Part shown: positions 9,905-20,925 of the stretch, piece by piece
Numbering within the stretch: position 1 is the stretch's first letter
How the letters are laid out: each line of letters starts with the position of its first letter
Assembly: GCA_949126835.1 (NCBI GenBank)
Contig: OX421497.1
Location: forward strand, 3,154,271 to 3,218,270
Length of the DNA stretch: 64,000 bases
Direction of reading: 5' to 3'
Origin: Anisus vortex
Taxonomy: Eukaryota > Mollusca > Gastropoda > Planorbidae
Notes under the pieces: model-generated
The model's input: only the letters and a program-made list of their open reading frames with translations
Databases searched by the model: none
What the model was told of the DNA's origin: nothing
Made by a program: the position numbers and the translations under genes

Positions 9905-12900
9905 ATGGTGGATTATTGTTAGGGGCATCCTGTCTGACCGGGCGTTTCTGGCTGGGGTCGCTGTGGTACTACCAGACGGCTGAGAGTGCTCCTGATGTTG
10001 ACCGGTGCACGGCCGGTGTCCAGCTGGAGGCTGGTGTAGGGGATGCCAAGTGGGTGGACGCTACACATGTTCTAGTTGGCTTGGACACAGGTAAGTTCCT
10101 GTTTTGCCTGCAGCGACATATACCAGTTTAGAACTTCCTCTGGAACTATAATATCTGGACTAGTGTATCTGGGACTAGTGTATCTGGGACGTGTATCTGG
10201 GACTAGTGTATCTGGGACTAGTGTATCTGGGACTAGTGTATCTGGGACTAGTGTATCTGGGACAAGTGTATCTGGGACTAGTGTATCTGGGACTAGTGTA
10301 TCTGGGACTAGTGTATCTGGGACTAGTGTATCTGGGACTAGTGTATCTGGGACTAGTGTATCTGGGACTAGTGTATCTGGGACTAGTGTATCTGGGACTA
10401 GTGTATCTGGGACTAGTGTATCTGGGACTAGTGTATCTGGGACTAGTGTATCTGGGACTAGTGTATCTGGGACTAGTGTATCTGGGACTAGTAATCCATT
10501 AGAGCCATGAATATTATGAATAACGTTGCTTGTAGTGTGGCTATGTAGTGTGGCTATGTAGTGTGTAAAGTTATTGAGTCATTATCAGACCTCTTTGTTA
10601 AGATTGTATGTTTATGGAACACTGTGTGTCCAGCTATTAGATATCAATGTTTAACGACCCCGATAAAGCTGTATCTTTAACAAATTTGTTCTTCAAACTA
10701 CCATACAAGACATTATTGTAGTTGAACTTCAACATTTTTCTATTTAGTTGTGCACAGTTGTTTAAGTGACAGAGAAAGATTAAGAAGCATGTGCTCTACA
10801 AACTGACTAGTCAACAGTGTGAAGCTATTTTAGTCATTGGGAATATCCATTTATAAGTGAAAGCAGAGTTCAATGGTTCGTCTGCCACGGTATTCAATAG
10901 GATTGTGTGACAGGCACATCTGTTTCTTTTTCCCTAACTATTGTCAAGGTAATCCCCTGTTCTAATATGCCGGCGCTGGTCAGTCTGATTGTTTGTACTT
11001 CATTGCCTGACAATAAGATTCTGTGAAGTGGAAAGAATGTATTGCTCAAGTTGCTGCACCTAATTCCTATTCACTCACTTAAGACCAAAATTCACTTTTC
11101 AGGTGGTATAGCAGTTTGGAGTCTAGAAGATGACTACCGCACATTCGTTCTGTCCCACGCAGCGGTGGGTCACGATGGCGTGGTCACCAGTGTCGCCGTG
11201 ACCTGTGATAAAACAAAGGCAGTGTCCAGCGGTCATGACAGATGGTGAGAAACATTTCATTTTGAACATGCCAATCAATCACTCTGGTGTTTCAAGAGTT
11301 AACCTTTGACCTTAGTTATACAAATCATTCACTTCTTGTGTTATATTCGAGTTAATCTTTGAAGCATGTGAAACATCTAATATTTTATTTATTTTCTCTT
11401 CACAGCATTAAACTTTGGGATTTATCCAATACTTCACTTTTTTATTCTTCACAAGGTATGTTCAGCCTTTTGTTATACACATACATTTAGAGTGAATGAA
11501 GTATAACCACACTGCTAGCGTTCCGTTGTCTTGAAAGATATCAATTTGTTTAATGCGTTAGGGGAAATGATAATATACAGCACCATTTTTCTCAGTTAGT
11601 GAGATGGAAAATATTGGCATGGTGTCAGCCCACCGGATTGCCATACCCCAAGTTGAACTCCTGAGCTTCCTCTTCTCTGTAAAAGAAATCTCCACAGTGC
11701 CAGAGCTTTTTACACAAAGAAAGTCACATTTTCACATGCCCCAGATTGTTTACGTTCCAAACATTTTTTTTTACATTCCCAATAGATCACATACCCAACA
11801 TACAGTTCATGTACCCAATATTTGACATAGACAATGATGGCTATACCCAGAATTAACCATCTGATGATCAACAATGCTATGTATGCTTATAATTAGAGAA
11901 CTTTTTTCATCACTGCTAGTTATTTTCTCTGACTTGTGACATAAGTAAAAAAAATAAAGTGTCATTCCATGGGGGCAAGTAAAGTAGCATTCACAGGCTT
12001 CACACAAAGCCCAGCCAATTTAATTTTTGTCTCTTCTAATATCAGGGATGTAGGCGTGTCATGGTATATTTGTGGGAAAGAAAAATTTGATGTAACCCCG
12101 CGGTATGGTACTGAAGTAGGCAAAAATTAGATTATTTAGTTTTAGGTGTTAAATGAAAGCTAATCCATTTAACTATATATTGATGAAAAAATCTATAAAG
12201 TCGATGAATTAGTTCAAAAGTTATATAAATTATTAAAGTTACGGTAAGGGAAGTTGTTTTGGAGAAAATGAAAAAAAACAACTACATATTTCTAACAATT
12301 TAGCTTTGCAACAGATAATTAAATAATACCAGGATGAATAAATATTAACCAATAGCCATGAAATTTAAGACACACTCATAATCAGTCAGTACACAAGCTT
12401 TTAAAGTTCTAAATATTTTAAATAAAATTTAATTGACTTTTAAACAATTTTATCATTAGAGGACATTTTGCTTGATTTTTTATAAAAGCTGCATAAAAAC
12501 ACATTTTTCTTAAAATAATTTTAGCTTGAAAATTTAAAAGCCATAAGTTAAGGTCTTCAACGTTACAAATCAATAATATTATCACATTTATTGAAAAATC
12601 CATTTTGCCAACTTCTTTACCAATGATTTTTTGGCCTGATCTTCATTGCATTGTCTATAAACATAGAAGTTCCTTATGATCACCAGCCCTGTGTAAAATA
12701 TGGGGATCTTGCGAATGACTCGTGTGTTTTGTACCTTTAAATGTGTATCTGTGTATCATTACAAATTGGTCTTTATTTGTTGTTTCAGATGTTTTGTACC
12801 TTTAAATGTGTATCTGTGTATCATTACAAATTGGTCTTTATTTGTTGTTTCAGATGTTTTGTACCTTTAAATGTGTATCTGTGTATCATTACAAATTTTG

Positions 12901-15900
12901 GTCTTTATTTGTTGTTTCAGATGTTTTGTACCTTTAAATGTGTATCTGTGTATCATTACAAATTTTGGTCTTTATTTGTTGTTTCAGATGTTTTGTACCT
13001 TTACATGTGTATCTGTGTATCATTACAAATTTTGGTCTTTATTTGGTGTTTCAGCCCACAGTGATCTAATACATAGTGTTGATTGCCATCCGACAGAATC
13101 AGATTTGTTTGTTTCATGCTCTCAGGTATTTCATTGGCAACTTGCTTCACTATTATTTCGTAGCTATTTTAATGAACTGCACATGGAGGCCTTGTAGTGG
13201 AGAGCAGTGTAAAGCATTCTTCTAGAAATTTTGTTGGAAAGTGTTGGTCTTTTAACCCTTACAGTCCCGGGCGCGTATATAGCGGGACTGAAGATCATAG
13301 AGAGAAAGTAGGTCGGTACAGGAAGGGTTAAAATTATAATTAGTAATTAGCATTTCGGTATTGGCCTCACTTTATTTATGAGCTTCAAGCAAACTAGTTT
13401 TACTATACCTGTTTTTTTTATCCTCCCAATTAACTTGAAGCTGTATGTAACATTACTTCCCTGCAAAATAATCCCATCAGTCACCTGTGATAGTGGCTTT
13501 TTTTATAAACATATTTATTCCTGGAAAGTTATTTTTACTGTCTTATAGAACAGGGGTCGGCAACCTAAGGAACGCGTGCTAGACTTGGCACACAGAGCGA
13601 TTTTCAATGGCGCATAGAAGACTACCATAAAAAGACAATTCAAGCACTTCTACCTTTAGACTTTTGGCACGCTTACTGAGTTAGAAATTTTACTTTGGTA
13701 CACTGTTATGAAAAGGTTGCCAATCCCTGTTATAGAACATATTTCATGCTCGGTCACTTGTCAGGACATCCCACTTGTGTCTTGACAAATCATAGCTGAA
13801 AGCTTCTTTTTTGTTATCAATGTTTCACCTGTCGATTGTATCCTCTGCCGTAAATGGTCAACTTTAATTTCACCATTGTCTCATCCCTTCAGGATGACAG
13901 AATACTTGTTTGGGACAGACGTAAACCCAAGCCAGCCAGTATACTTTGTAAGTCTTTAGTTAATAGTGTATTATTGAACAGCTGACAGATGATGACACTA
14001 CCTAAATATTCCTGAAGGAATTGTTGATGACTCTTGTATCCAACGCTTTGTCTGATTGTCACCTGCTGAAATCCTTCCAAACCTGTCAGCCCTAATGAAG
14101 TTAAAATCCTGCACCAAAGTTTATATTTATATTTTAAATGATATTTTTCTAGATGACAAAAGGTTGCATTGAAATGTATTAATGCAATCTAGCTGCAATT
14201 AGTTTATTGCCTGTTGTTATATTAATGCTAAAAGTATATATGTTTTAAATAATATATAAGAAATACCGTACTTTAATTTTAAATATTTCAACTTGGGATA
14301 TGGTAGTCCAGTGTCAGACTATTGGACTGCCCTTTCTGAAAGTCTTTTCAATGTAAATGCTGGGAGAAAAAAAGTATCTACTTATCATTGATATTTTTGA
14401 TGTTTCTGGGGGGGGGGGTGTCACTGACAGACCTCTGGCACCAGCTGCAAAAATTTACACCGTCGAGCATTGTACTGGCCACTGTATGCTATGGTCAATT
14501 GAACTGTTGACCTTGTCTGCGCAGGTCTTTTAATATCTCCAAGGGAAACATTAATTTTTATTTTTATATAATATAAGAATTTCTACCCTGTAAACCGAGT
14601 CAGAGCAATTAAAAATAAAATTTTAATAGAAATAGATCTAGTTATAGTCATCAAAACAAAAGGACATGTTTTTTCCTTATAGAAGAGTTCTATTTAAGGT
14701 ATTGTAATATGTAATTATTTATCTATTGAAATACTAAACAATTGACCCCACAGGGAAAAAACGTCAGAGTCACATTTAATAATTTTTAAGTTACGACCCC
14801 TGTCCTATATATATTCATACATAGTATGTACTTAACTACTTATCAAGTGGAAAAAAACTACAATAACTATAGGAAAATTAAAAAAGAAAAAAAACATGTA
14901 CAATGAAAAAAAAAAGAGGCATAGTCCTTTGTTAAAAGTGGAATAACTCTTTACTATAAAAGTGTGACTCTACTGTTTTTTTCCAGTGTGGTCTTCGATT
15001 ATTTTCTATTGTTACTTAAGTCAATAACTTCTGTCCTGTTCTGCAGGTAAATCCCCTCTTCAATACACACCTACCTGTGTCCGATGGAAGCCTGACAATC
15101 CACACAAGCTGGCCGTTGGCAGTGAAAGTGGCCAGATTGTCATTCTGGACACAAGAGCCGGAGTAGACAACAGCTACCTCAACATCACCCCACACAATCG
15201 GCTCATTAACAATCTGCAGTTTTGCCCACAGAAGTAATATATGGCTTTTTCTGCACTATCAATAGTTTACGATCAATTTCATGGTTCTATGGAAAGGATT
15301 TTATTCCAAACCATGGACATGTTTTATAGGGCTCGCAAAAAGTTTTGGGAAAAATTTATAAATGATTTCTTAAGTTTAGAAAAATTGACCTTGATTTGGA
15401 AAAATATGGGAATTTAGCAAAAGTGGACAAAGTAGCTCAGAAAAATCTTGTATTTTATTTATTTTTATTAAGTGAAGAACTAAAGTAGATCTAGTTCTGT
15501 AAAAAGAGTCCTTTAAAACCATCATTTTTGTATTTTAAATTATTTGAAGGGGCCTCAATAAAATTTTAGCATATTTTTTTAATTTAGACTACCTGTACAC
15601 ACTGCCAGTCATTAAAGCAATACACATACTGGGAAAAAAAAAAGTATAAAATTATCTATTTAGTGTCAAATGGAATAGGCCAAGTCTGTGCATTTTGCAT
15701 ACATTTTTGATTTACTGCTTGAGTAAGTCATTAAACATTTTGATAGTCATAGGATATATTTAAAACTGATTATTGACATTGTTTAATGCATTACGAACAA
15801 CTTAATATAAAAAAATAATATGGTCCTAATAATTTAACCCATAGGAATGGATAATTTCAAGCAATAAAAATTATAATAATTATAGCTTTTGAGCAGCCTA

Positions 15901-18900
15901 TGATACAGCCTATGATACAGCCTTCTATCACATGTTTCACCCCCAATTAGGTGGTTAATTGGAGTGACAAGTATTTTAATTAACTCATTTGCTACTACTG
16001 CGACTCAATGCGACCTACCCCCCTCCGTACTAACGCGCCTAAAGCGGCCGCCACGTGTGTGACTAACCTATTGTCGTTTCTTGATTTTTCGCCATGCGTT
16101 CTGGTTTTTTTAATACTGCAAGCACTGCTTTTAAAAAGTAGGAATATAGTCTGTTTCGTTAATAAAAACCGGATGTTTTTATCTAGTTTCGTTTTTTTGC
16201 ACTGCGCGTTCAAAATACGGGTAGTTTTCAGTGGCCTTTCGTCTTGTAATACTTTTTTTTATAGCCTTCGCTTTAAATTTTTTACTTTATTTATCAATAG
16301 CTCTATACCTCCAAATATAACATTTAACAACAGTAATAAGGATGCTGCAGATATAGACTTAGATGAATTTCCATTACAACTCGATTTTTGGGCTTTATTA
16401 TACTTTATCGGACATTGACGGTAGGGCTAGTGAAAATATTTAGTAGCCAAATCATAGGGTCTCAACACTCAGCGAATGATTCTACCGATAATTCGGCATT
16501 TTTTATGTATAAAAGTATACATTTCCAGAAAGCTAAGATATTTATCTATTTTATGATGTAATTTTTATTCACTTTGGGGAATATTTAGTCATTAAAAAAA
16601 AATATTAAAAAATAATTTACTAAATTTAATACGGAGTTCCTTCCCTTTGGCTAGTACTTTCCATTTCCCGGGTGTCTTTGGAAACTAGGTTAGTAGCAAA
16701 TGAGTTAAAGAGGTCAAATTCAAACAGTATATTGGGCCTGTAAAAGACTGTTACTTTTTGACCAAATATTACAGGACCAAAATGGCAGAAATAACAGTGG
16801 CATGTTATCTAAATATTCAAGTCCTTATTTCGTTCTAAGGTGCTCAAGTTTCTTTTGTATTTGTAAATACATTTTACTGGGAACAATATATTGTGTCTAC
16901 ACTGCACTGGAAAACTTGAAATATTCCATGAATAAACCTTACAAAAATTCTTATTCATTTGAAATAAAAAAAAAATTCCGAGCCTTTTAAATAAAATATC
17001 CATTAACTTAAAATGTTTTTTAAATGTATGGTAATGTTGTAAAATTTGTGGACGTTTTTTCCCCACCCCACCGCCAGCCTACTGTTTTAAAGGGTGCATT
17101 TTGTTTTTCATTTATAATTTATAGTGAATTAAAAAACAAACATTGATTCACAATTTTTTTTTATATAAGGGCAGATTGGCAAACTATTAAAATTAAGTTC
17201 TAAATTAAACTGTCAGTAAATTCATTCGCAAGTGTCCGAATTGTTTCATTCTTTCTTCAACTAATAAAATCTCTTCAGATTCTGCTTTTATTCAACTAAT
17301 AAAATCTCTTCAGATTCTGCTTATATTCAACTAATAAAATCTCTTCAGTTTCAGCTTTTCTTTCATTCTTATTAACTTTGCCTCCTTTACTTTATGTGCA
17401 CTAAAATTGGCTAACATACAACTTTTATTATTTTGGATAAGATAATGTTTGTTAATACATTCTTGAACCATGGACTGCAGTAATTCTAAACAAGTTTTTG
17501 TTATGTAAACATTTAAAAAAGTTATAAAGTAATTCATTAAAATGATAAAACTCTAAAGAATTGTATCTTACCTACAATCATTTATGCCATAAGGTGAAGA
17601 TTTGTTTACTATGCTGGTATTTGCCCTTCAATTAGCATCTCTCCCATTCTGTGGTCACTCTCTGTGGTTCTGGTGTCTATCAATATATTCCGGCTTCATT
17701 TTAAAATGTATTCAGCAGCATCTCAACAGAGATCTAACCTTCTGCCATTGTTTTTTTTAAATTTCAGACCTTCCCTTCTTGCTTCTGTTGGTGAGGATTG
17801 CAAAGTTGTAGTTTGCAGTACAGATGATGAAGTTATGAAGACAGTGTAAGTAAATGTTTTCAAGCTCAGAGACACTTGTTATTGTGCTGATCTGGCTTGT
17901 TTTGTTTTTAATGTCCATTTTGTATTGATAGAAGTTCCACAGTAAAGGAACAATGTAAGGCAAACAAATTTGTATCCCTCGACCTGCAGTCATCTCTCAC
18001 CACGAAGCTTATCTCAGAAATGACAAACTTATTTAGATTTGACTAAACTGTAAAAAAAGTTATGAGCCCAAACTCTGTACCAAGAGTCATAATTCAAGTT
18101 GAGTTTTCTTTTTAATGTGACTTACTTCACTGTATTAACCTTGTGCTTGTGTCATGAAGTTGTGCTCGATTAGAATGTTGACTGTGATGAGTTGAATTGT
18201 GTTCAGAAAAAAATTTTGACTGACTTCCAACATCCAACGCTTTGTCTGAGTCAATTATATTTGTATATAAATTTGTTTTTTTTTAACTTTTTATATCAAC
18301 TTGATTTTTTTACTTTGTAAATTTGATTTTAAGCTGAAAGATTTCTTGGATTTTGAAAAATTTTGAGATTATCAAATAGCTGATACATCCTTTGATGTAA
18401 TAGAAAAATGTGTATACACTTATTAGCTAAAAGAAGTGTATCCATGCTCTATGCTCGTTTTTCTTACTCAATGTTAAATGATAAAGTTTTCCACAATGGA
18501 GGAGCAATGAAAGAAAGCCAAGTCACACTTTTCTTATTTTGAGAAACAAAATTTTATCTCTCACTGTCAAATTTGTTCTCAGCCTACCTCAGAACTGACA
18601 ACTTATTCAGATTTGACTTGTGCTGAAAAAGTTATGAACCTAAACTCTATACCAAGAGTCTCATAATTCACTTTAGTTTTTTTTTTAAAGTGCCATACAT
18701 TCCCAGTCATTCCTCCACTGTGGCCTCTGTGTGTCCGTGTAATGAAGTTGTACTCAGAATGTTGACTGTGATGAGTTGAATTGAATTCAGAAAACATTTT
18801 GACTGACTTCCAACATCCAACGCTTTGTCTGAGTCAACGTTTTTTTTTTTACAAAAATTGTTGTTTTTTTACAATTTATTTCACTTTGATTGTAACTTTT

Positions 18901-19473
18901 AATTTTAAGCTGAAAGACTGCGCTTGGATTTTAAACCAAAATTTTATAATAAGTATGTTTTGAGATTATCAATTAGCTCTATATCCTTTGATAAAATACA
19001 AAAATTTTAATACCCTTTTTAGCCTAGAGAAGTGTATCCATTTTAGCTCAATGTTAAATGCGCTCTGAGCTTATATTATGTCTGTTGGCAGCACTATATA
19101 AATAAAATTAATATTTTGTTAATACTTAGAACTACTGAAACATTTTTTTTTTCAATATTACTTTTGCAGATATTCAGATGCTACCCACAAAGACTTTGTC
19201 CGTGGTCTGACCTGGTCCAGTGAATCTCAGATCTACACCTGCGCCTGGGACTCACAAATTCTCTCCCACGACATCCAGAAACAGAGGGCCACGCGGACCG
19301 GGGACGTCGGCGGCTGTCAGGTTCAGATGAACGGCGACATCGTGGGCCGCTGCGTGGAGAACGGATCAGGTGATGTGGGCTCGGAGAACGTAGATAAAAC
19401 CAAGATAGAACAGTGCAGGCTGTCCTACAGCCAGGTGGTCAAAGCACAGCCGGAAATCAGTGCAGAGGGCTAA
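9905..19473 (+). CDS. WDR77: WDR77/MEP50 methylosome WD40 protein (first exon missing)
   Basis: WD40 beta-propeller partner of PRMT5. The complex places symmetric dimethylarginine on Sm proteins, histones and PIWI proteins. Eight exons join in frame with GT-AG borders: 9905-10090, 11103-11244, 11406-11455, 13055-13125, 13893-13947, 15047-15233, 17768-17845, 19170-19473 (stop TAA). The first encodes a segment beginning DGGLLLGASCLTGR, very close to the human MEP50 DGALLLGASSLSGR region. Blade signatures follow: AVWSLED, IKLWDLS, LVWDRR, VILDTRA, and a DFVRGLTWSS segment matching the last blade. About 357 residues are visible, against 342 for the whole human protein. The excess is a C-terminal tail of about 45 residues rich in D, E, G and N. 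The first exon here opens in phase 1, so an upstream exon of roughly 30-40 codons must exist. Identity is confident; the start is unknown. Confidence 0.93.
10152..10492. repeat. 15-bp tandem repeat, about 22 copies, in a WDR77 intron
   Basis: The unit gtgtatctgggacta is repeated head to tail, beginning 62 bp after the donor site at 10091. Because the unit is a multiple of three and lacks stops, two frames stay open through it (repeats of VSGTS and YLGLV). They are not evidence of a protein. Confidence 0.97.
12724..13054 (+). repeat. 65/67-bp tandem repeat carrying a copied splice acceptor
   Basis: Five units of gttttgtacctttaaatgtg... each end in a pyrimidine-rich tract plus ttgtttcag. CAG ends fall at 12788, 12853, 12920, 12987 and 13054. 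Only the last is followed by WDR77 coding sequence (cccacagtgatc). Units are 65 bp, then 67 bp after a 2-bp gain. The array therefore multiplied the real 3' splice site of the fourth recognised exon. Confidence 0.9.
13256..13327 (+). mobile_element. 72-bp TTAA-flanked miniature element, copy A
   Basis: TTAA stands on each side (13252-13255, 13328-13331). The ends are cccttacag and, in reverse, cccttcctg. The interior holds the inverted pair cagtcccg / cgggactg. A copy in the opposite orientation at 51322-51393 differs at two positions only. Confidence 0.85.
13551..13729 (-). mobile_element. 179-bp hAT-type MITE (copy 3) with perfect 8-bp target duplication
   Basis: The ends are caggggtcggcaacc and, in reverse, cagggattggcaacc. 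They are flanked by an exact ttatagaa duplication (13543-13550 and 13730-13737). The interior is shared with 2174-2382 and 30-246. It lies in the WDR77 intron between exons 13055-13125 and 13893-13947, and has no coding capacity. Confidence 0.9.
14565..14665 (+). repeat. Dispersed copy of the intergenic satellite monomer
   Basis: The block atataagaatttctaccctg, followed by gagtcag and ctagttatagtcatcaaaa, matches the non-GTCTAGTC part of the satellite at 20925-22680. This suggests the satellite grew from a dispersed sequence. Confidence 0.7.
15984..16704. mobile_element. 721-bp TTAA-flanked element with 12-bp perfect inverted repeats
   Basis: TTAA stands on both sides (15980-15983, 16705-16708), and the ends are ctcatttgctac in both directions without mismatch. 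It contains an open frame of 136 codons (16008-16418, +) and one of 72 codons on the other strand, neither recognisable. It sits in the WDR77 intron between exons 15047-15233 and 17768-17845. It is best read as a non-autonomous piggyBac-like element. Confidence 0.7.
17255..17360. repeat. 36-bp tandem repeat, three copies
   Basis: ttcaactaataaaatctctt begins at 17255, 17291 and 17327. Intronic. Confidence 0.9.
17890..19070 (+). repeat. Diverged tandem duplication of about 584 bp in the last WDR77 intron
   Basis: Blocks recur in the same order at a constant offset of about 584 bp: agatttgact, aactctRtaccaagagtc, atgaagttgt, the 78-bp block with catccaacgctttgtctgag (18177-18254 and 18761-18838), ttttaagctgaaaga, ttttgagattatcaa, gaagtgtatcca, ctcaatgttaaatg. 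Identity is moderate, so the duplication is old. Confidence 0.75.
18177..18254 (+). repeat. 78-bp dispersed palindrome-ended block (copy)
   Basis: Begins gttgactgtgatgagttg and ends gtctgagtcaa, so the ends form a short inverted repeat (gttgact / agtcaac). Other copies lie at about 4188-4270, 18761-18838, 26882-26960 (-), 30715-30788 (-) and 33177-33255 (-). In two of these it lies inside a compound SINE. Confidence 0.7.
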
Positions 19474-19599
19474 GTAAGACCTGCCTAGAAACTTTTGTTT
19501 GCTTTATTGACCAATCACAACATGATCCGTTTGTTCTCATTTCCCCATCTTTGATCTGTGGGATGTGAGCATCTTGTAAATATTGTTCATCTTTGCAAA

Positions 19600-19605
19600 A
19601 ATAAA
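19600..19605 (+). terminator. Proximal poly(A) signal of WDR77
   Basis: AATAAA 127 bp after the WDR77 stop codon. Followed by a moderately T/G-rich stretch. Confidence 0.5.
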
Positions 19606-20450
19606 TCTTGAAGTTGTTGGATTAAGTCACAAAAATGCTGCCAAATGATTTAACATATTTTTATTTTAGGTAACAAAAACTCTTTTTTTTTTTTTGTTCT
19701 TTAACGTTTGTTCGTGAAATATAAATTTGGCTTGTTGTAAATATTGACAAATTTTTTTTAGAGGGGCGAATGTAAATGTTAACAAATGATGCTGACTTGC
19801 CAGGTTGTCTGATGATTTTGTATGACGTTGCCTGTTGATTTTGTCTGACATTGCGGCTTCAGTATTTCAAAACAATTGTGGTAAAACATTTGTCACGCTC
19901 ATTTCACAACCGCCCAAGCCATATTTTTCATGTTTGGAGAAAACTTAAAAAGAAAAACATCTGTGTTACTTCTGTTATGTCACTTTGGTACATTTTGAAA
20001 AAAAAAAGCCTAGCTGTTATCTGATTGGTAGATCTATAAGATACAGGTGATTTGCCTTATAATTATTATTAGAAAACTGTGTAAACTATACATTTCAACT
20101 AAAAAATTTTTTTAAATGACCTAGGTGATTGTGAAATGACAGTGACAACGATGACGAAATGACCGAGACGATGTGTGAAAACAAATGTATAGGCCCTTAA
20201 TGGATAAGTGCTAAACTCCGTGGGGTTGATTGTGAGAAGTGCTGTAATTGGCTTTATATTGGTTTAACTCTCTGTGTCTCTCCATCAACAATGTGCCCAC
20301 CTTGTAGCCTTTTATTGTTACAGTGTAAACTGTTGGGTGTGTCCCAGGAATTGATACATTCCTTCAACATTCTTCTTGACTGTTTGAAACGTTAGATTTA
20401 TCAAATGGTAACGAAATCTCTTACGGTTTTTTCTGTTTGTTTTGTACTGA

Positions 20451-20456
20451 AATAAA
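20451..20456 (+). terminator. Distal poly(A) signal of WDR77
   Basis: AATAAA about 980 bp after the stop, followed about 20 bp on by the GT-rich gatgtgttgtggtc, the usual layout of a cleavage site. Two signals suggest alternative 3' ends. Confidence 0.55.
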
Positions 20457-20519
20457 ACATCGTAAAAATATACCATTGATGTGTTGTGGTCTTCAGTTAC
20501 TTGTTATCTAAAAGTTAGT

Positions 20520-20925
20520 CTAAATAATAAATAAATAAATAATAATAACGGTGCTTATATAGCGCATATCCCGTTGGTGACAGTTCTATGCGCAGACGAC
20601 AGTTACAGAATACAGACAGACAACGAAATATATAGTAATACGCTAATTCTGCTGACGAAATAGGTGAGTCTTCAGCCGGCTCCTGAAGGTGTCATAGCTA
20701 GGGCTCTGGCGAAGCTGTAGTGGGAGGTGATTCCAAGCGGACGGTCCTGCGTAGGAAAATGAACGTTCGCCAGCGGACACTAGCCTCACACGAGGGATCC
20801 GCAGAGTAAGCGCGTCAGATGCCGAACGAAGTGGGCGGGACTGGGTGTAGAGCTCCATACAAGAGCGAAGATAATCCGGGGCGCAGTTATTCAGGCACCT
20901 ATAACAGAGGGAAGCCAGCTCTAGT
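20520..20925 (-). pseudogene. LINE 3' end: reverse transcriptase C-terminus plus tail
   Basis: Read on the minus strand from about 20920, the frame gives LASLCYRCLNNCAPDYLRSC, then RSFSYAGPSAWNHLPLQLRQ, SPSYDTFRSRLKTHLF and a stop at 20643-20645. PSxWNxLPxxLR...FRxxLKTHLF is the conserved end of ORF2 in CR1/L2/jockey-type LINEs. The 3' untranslated part reads gcgctatataagcaccg followed by a TTATTATT-rich tail near 20525-20550, a common LINE 3' end. It is truncated at its 5' side, where the satellite begins. Confidence 0.8.

Noticed and set aside
10076..10510. Long open frames of VSGTS / YLGLV repeats
   Set aside because: They are produced by a 15-bp intronic minisatellite with no stop in two frames; the real exon ends at the donor at 10091.
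12741..13197. Open frames across the 65/67-bp array
   Set aside because: Open only because the units lack stops in those frames; neither frame matches the WDR77 exon phase, and WDR77 homology starts at 13055.
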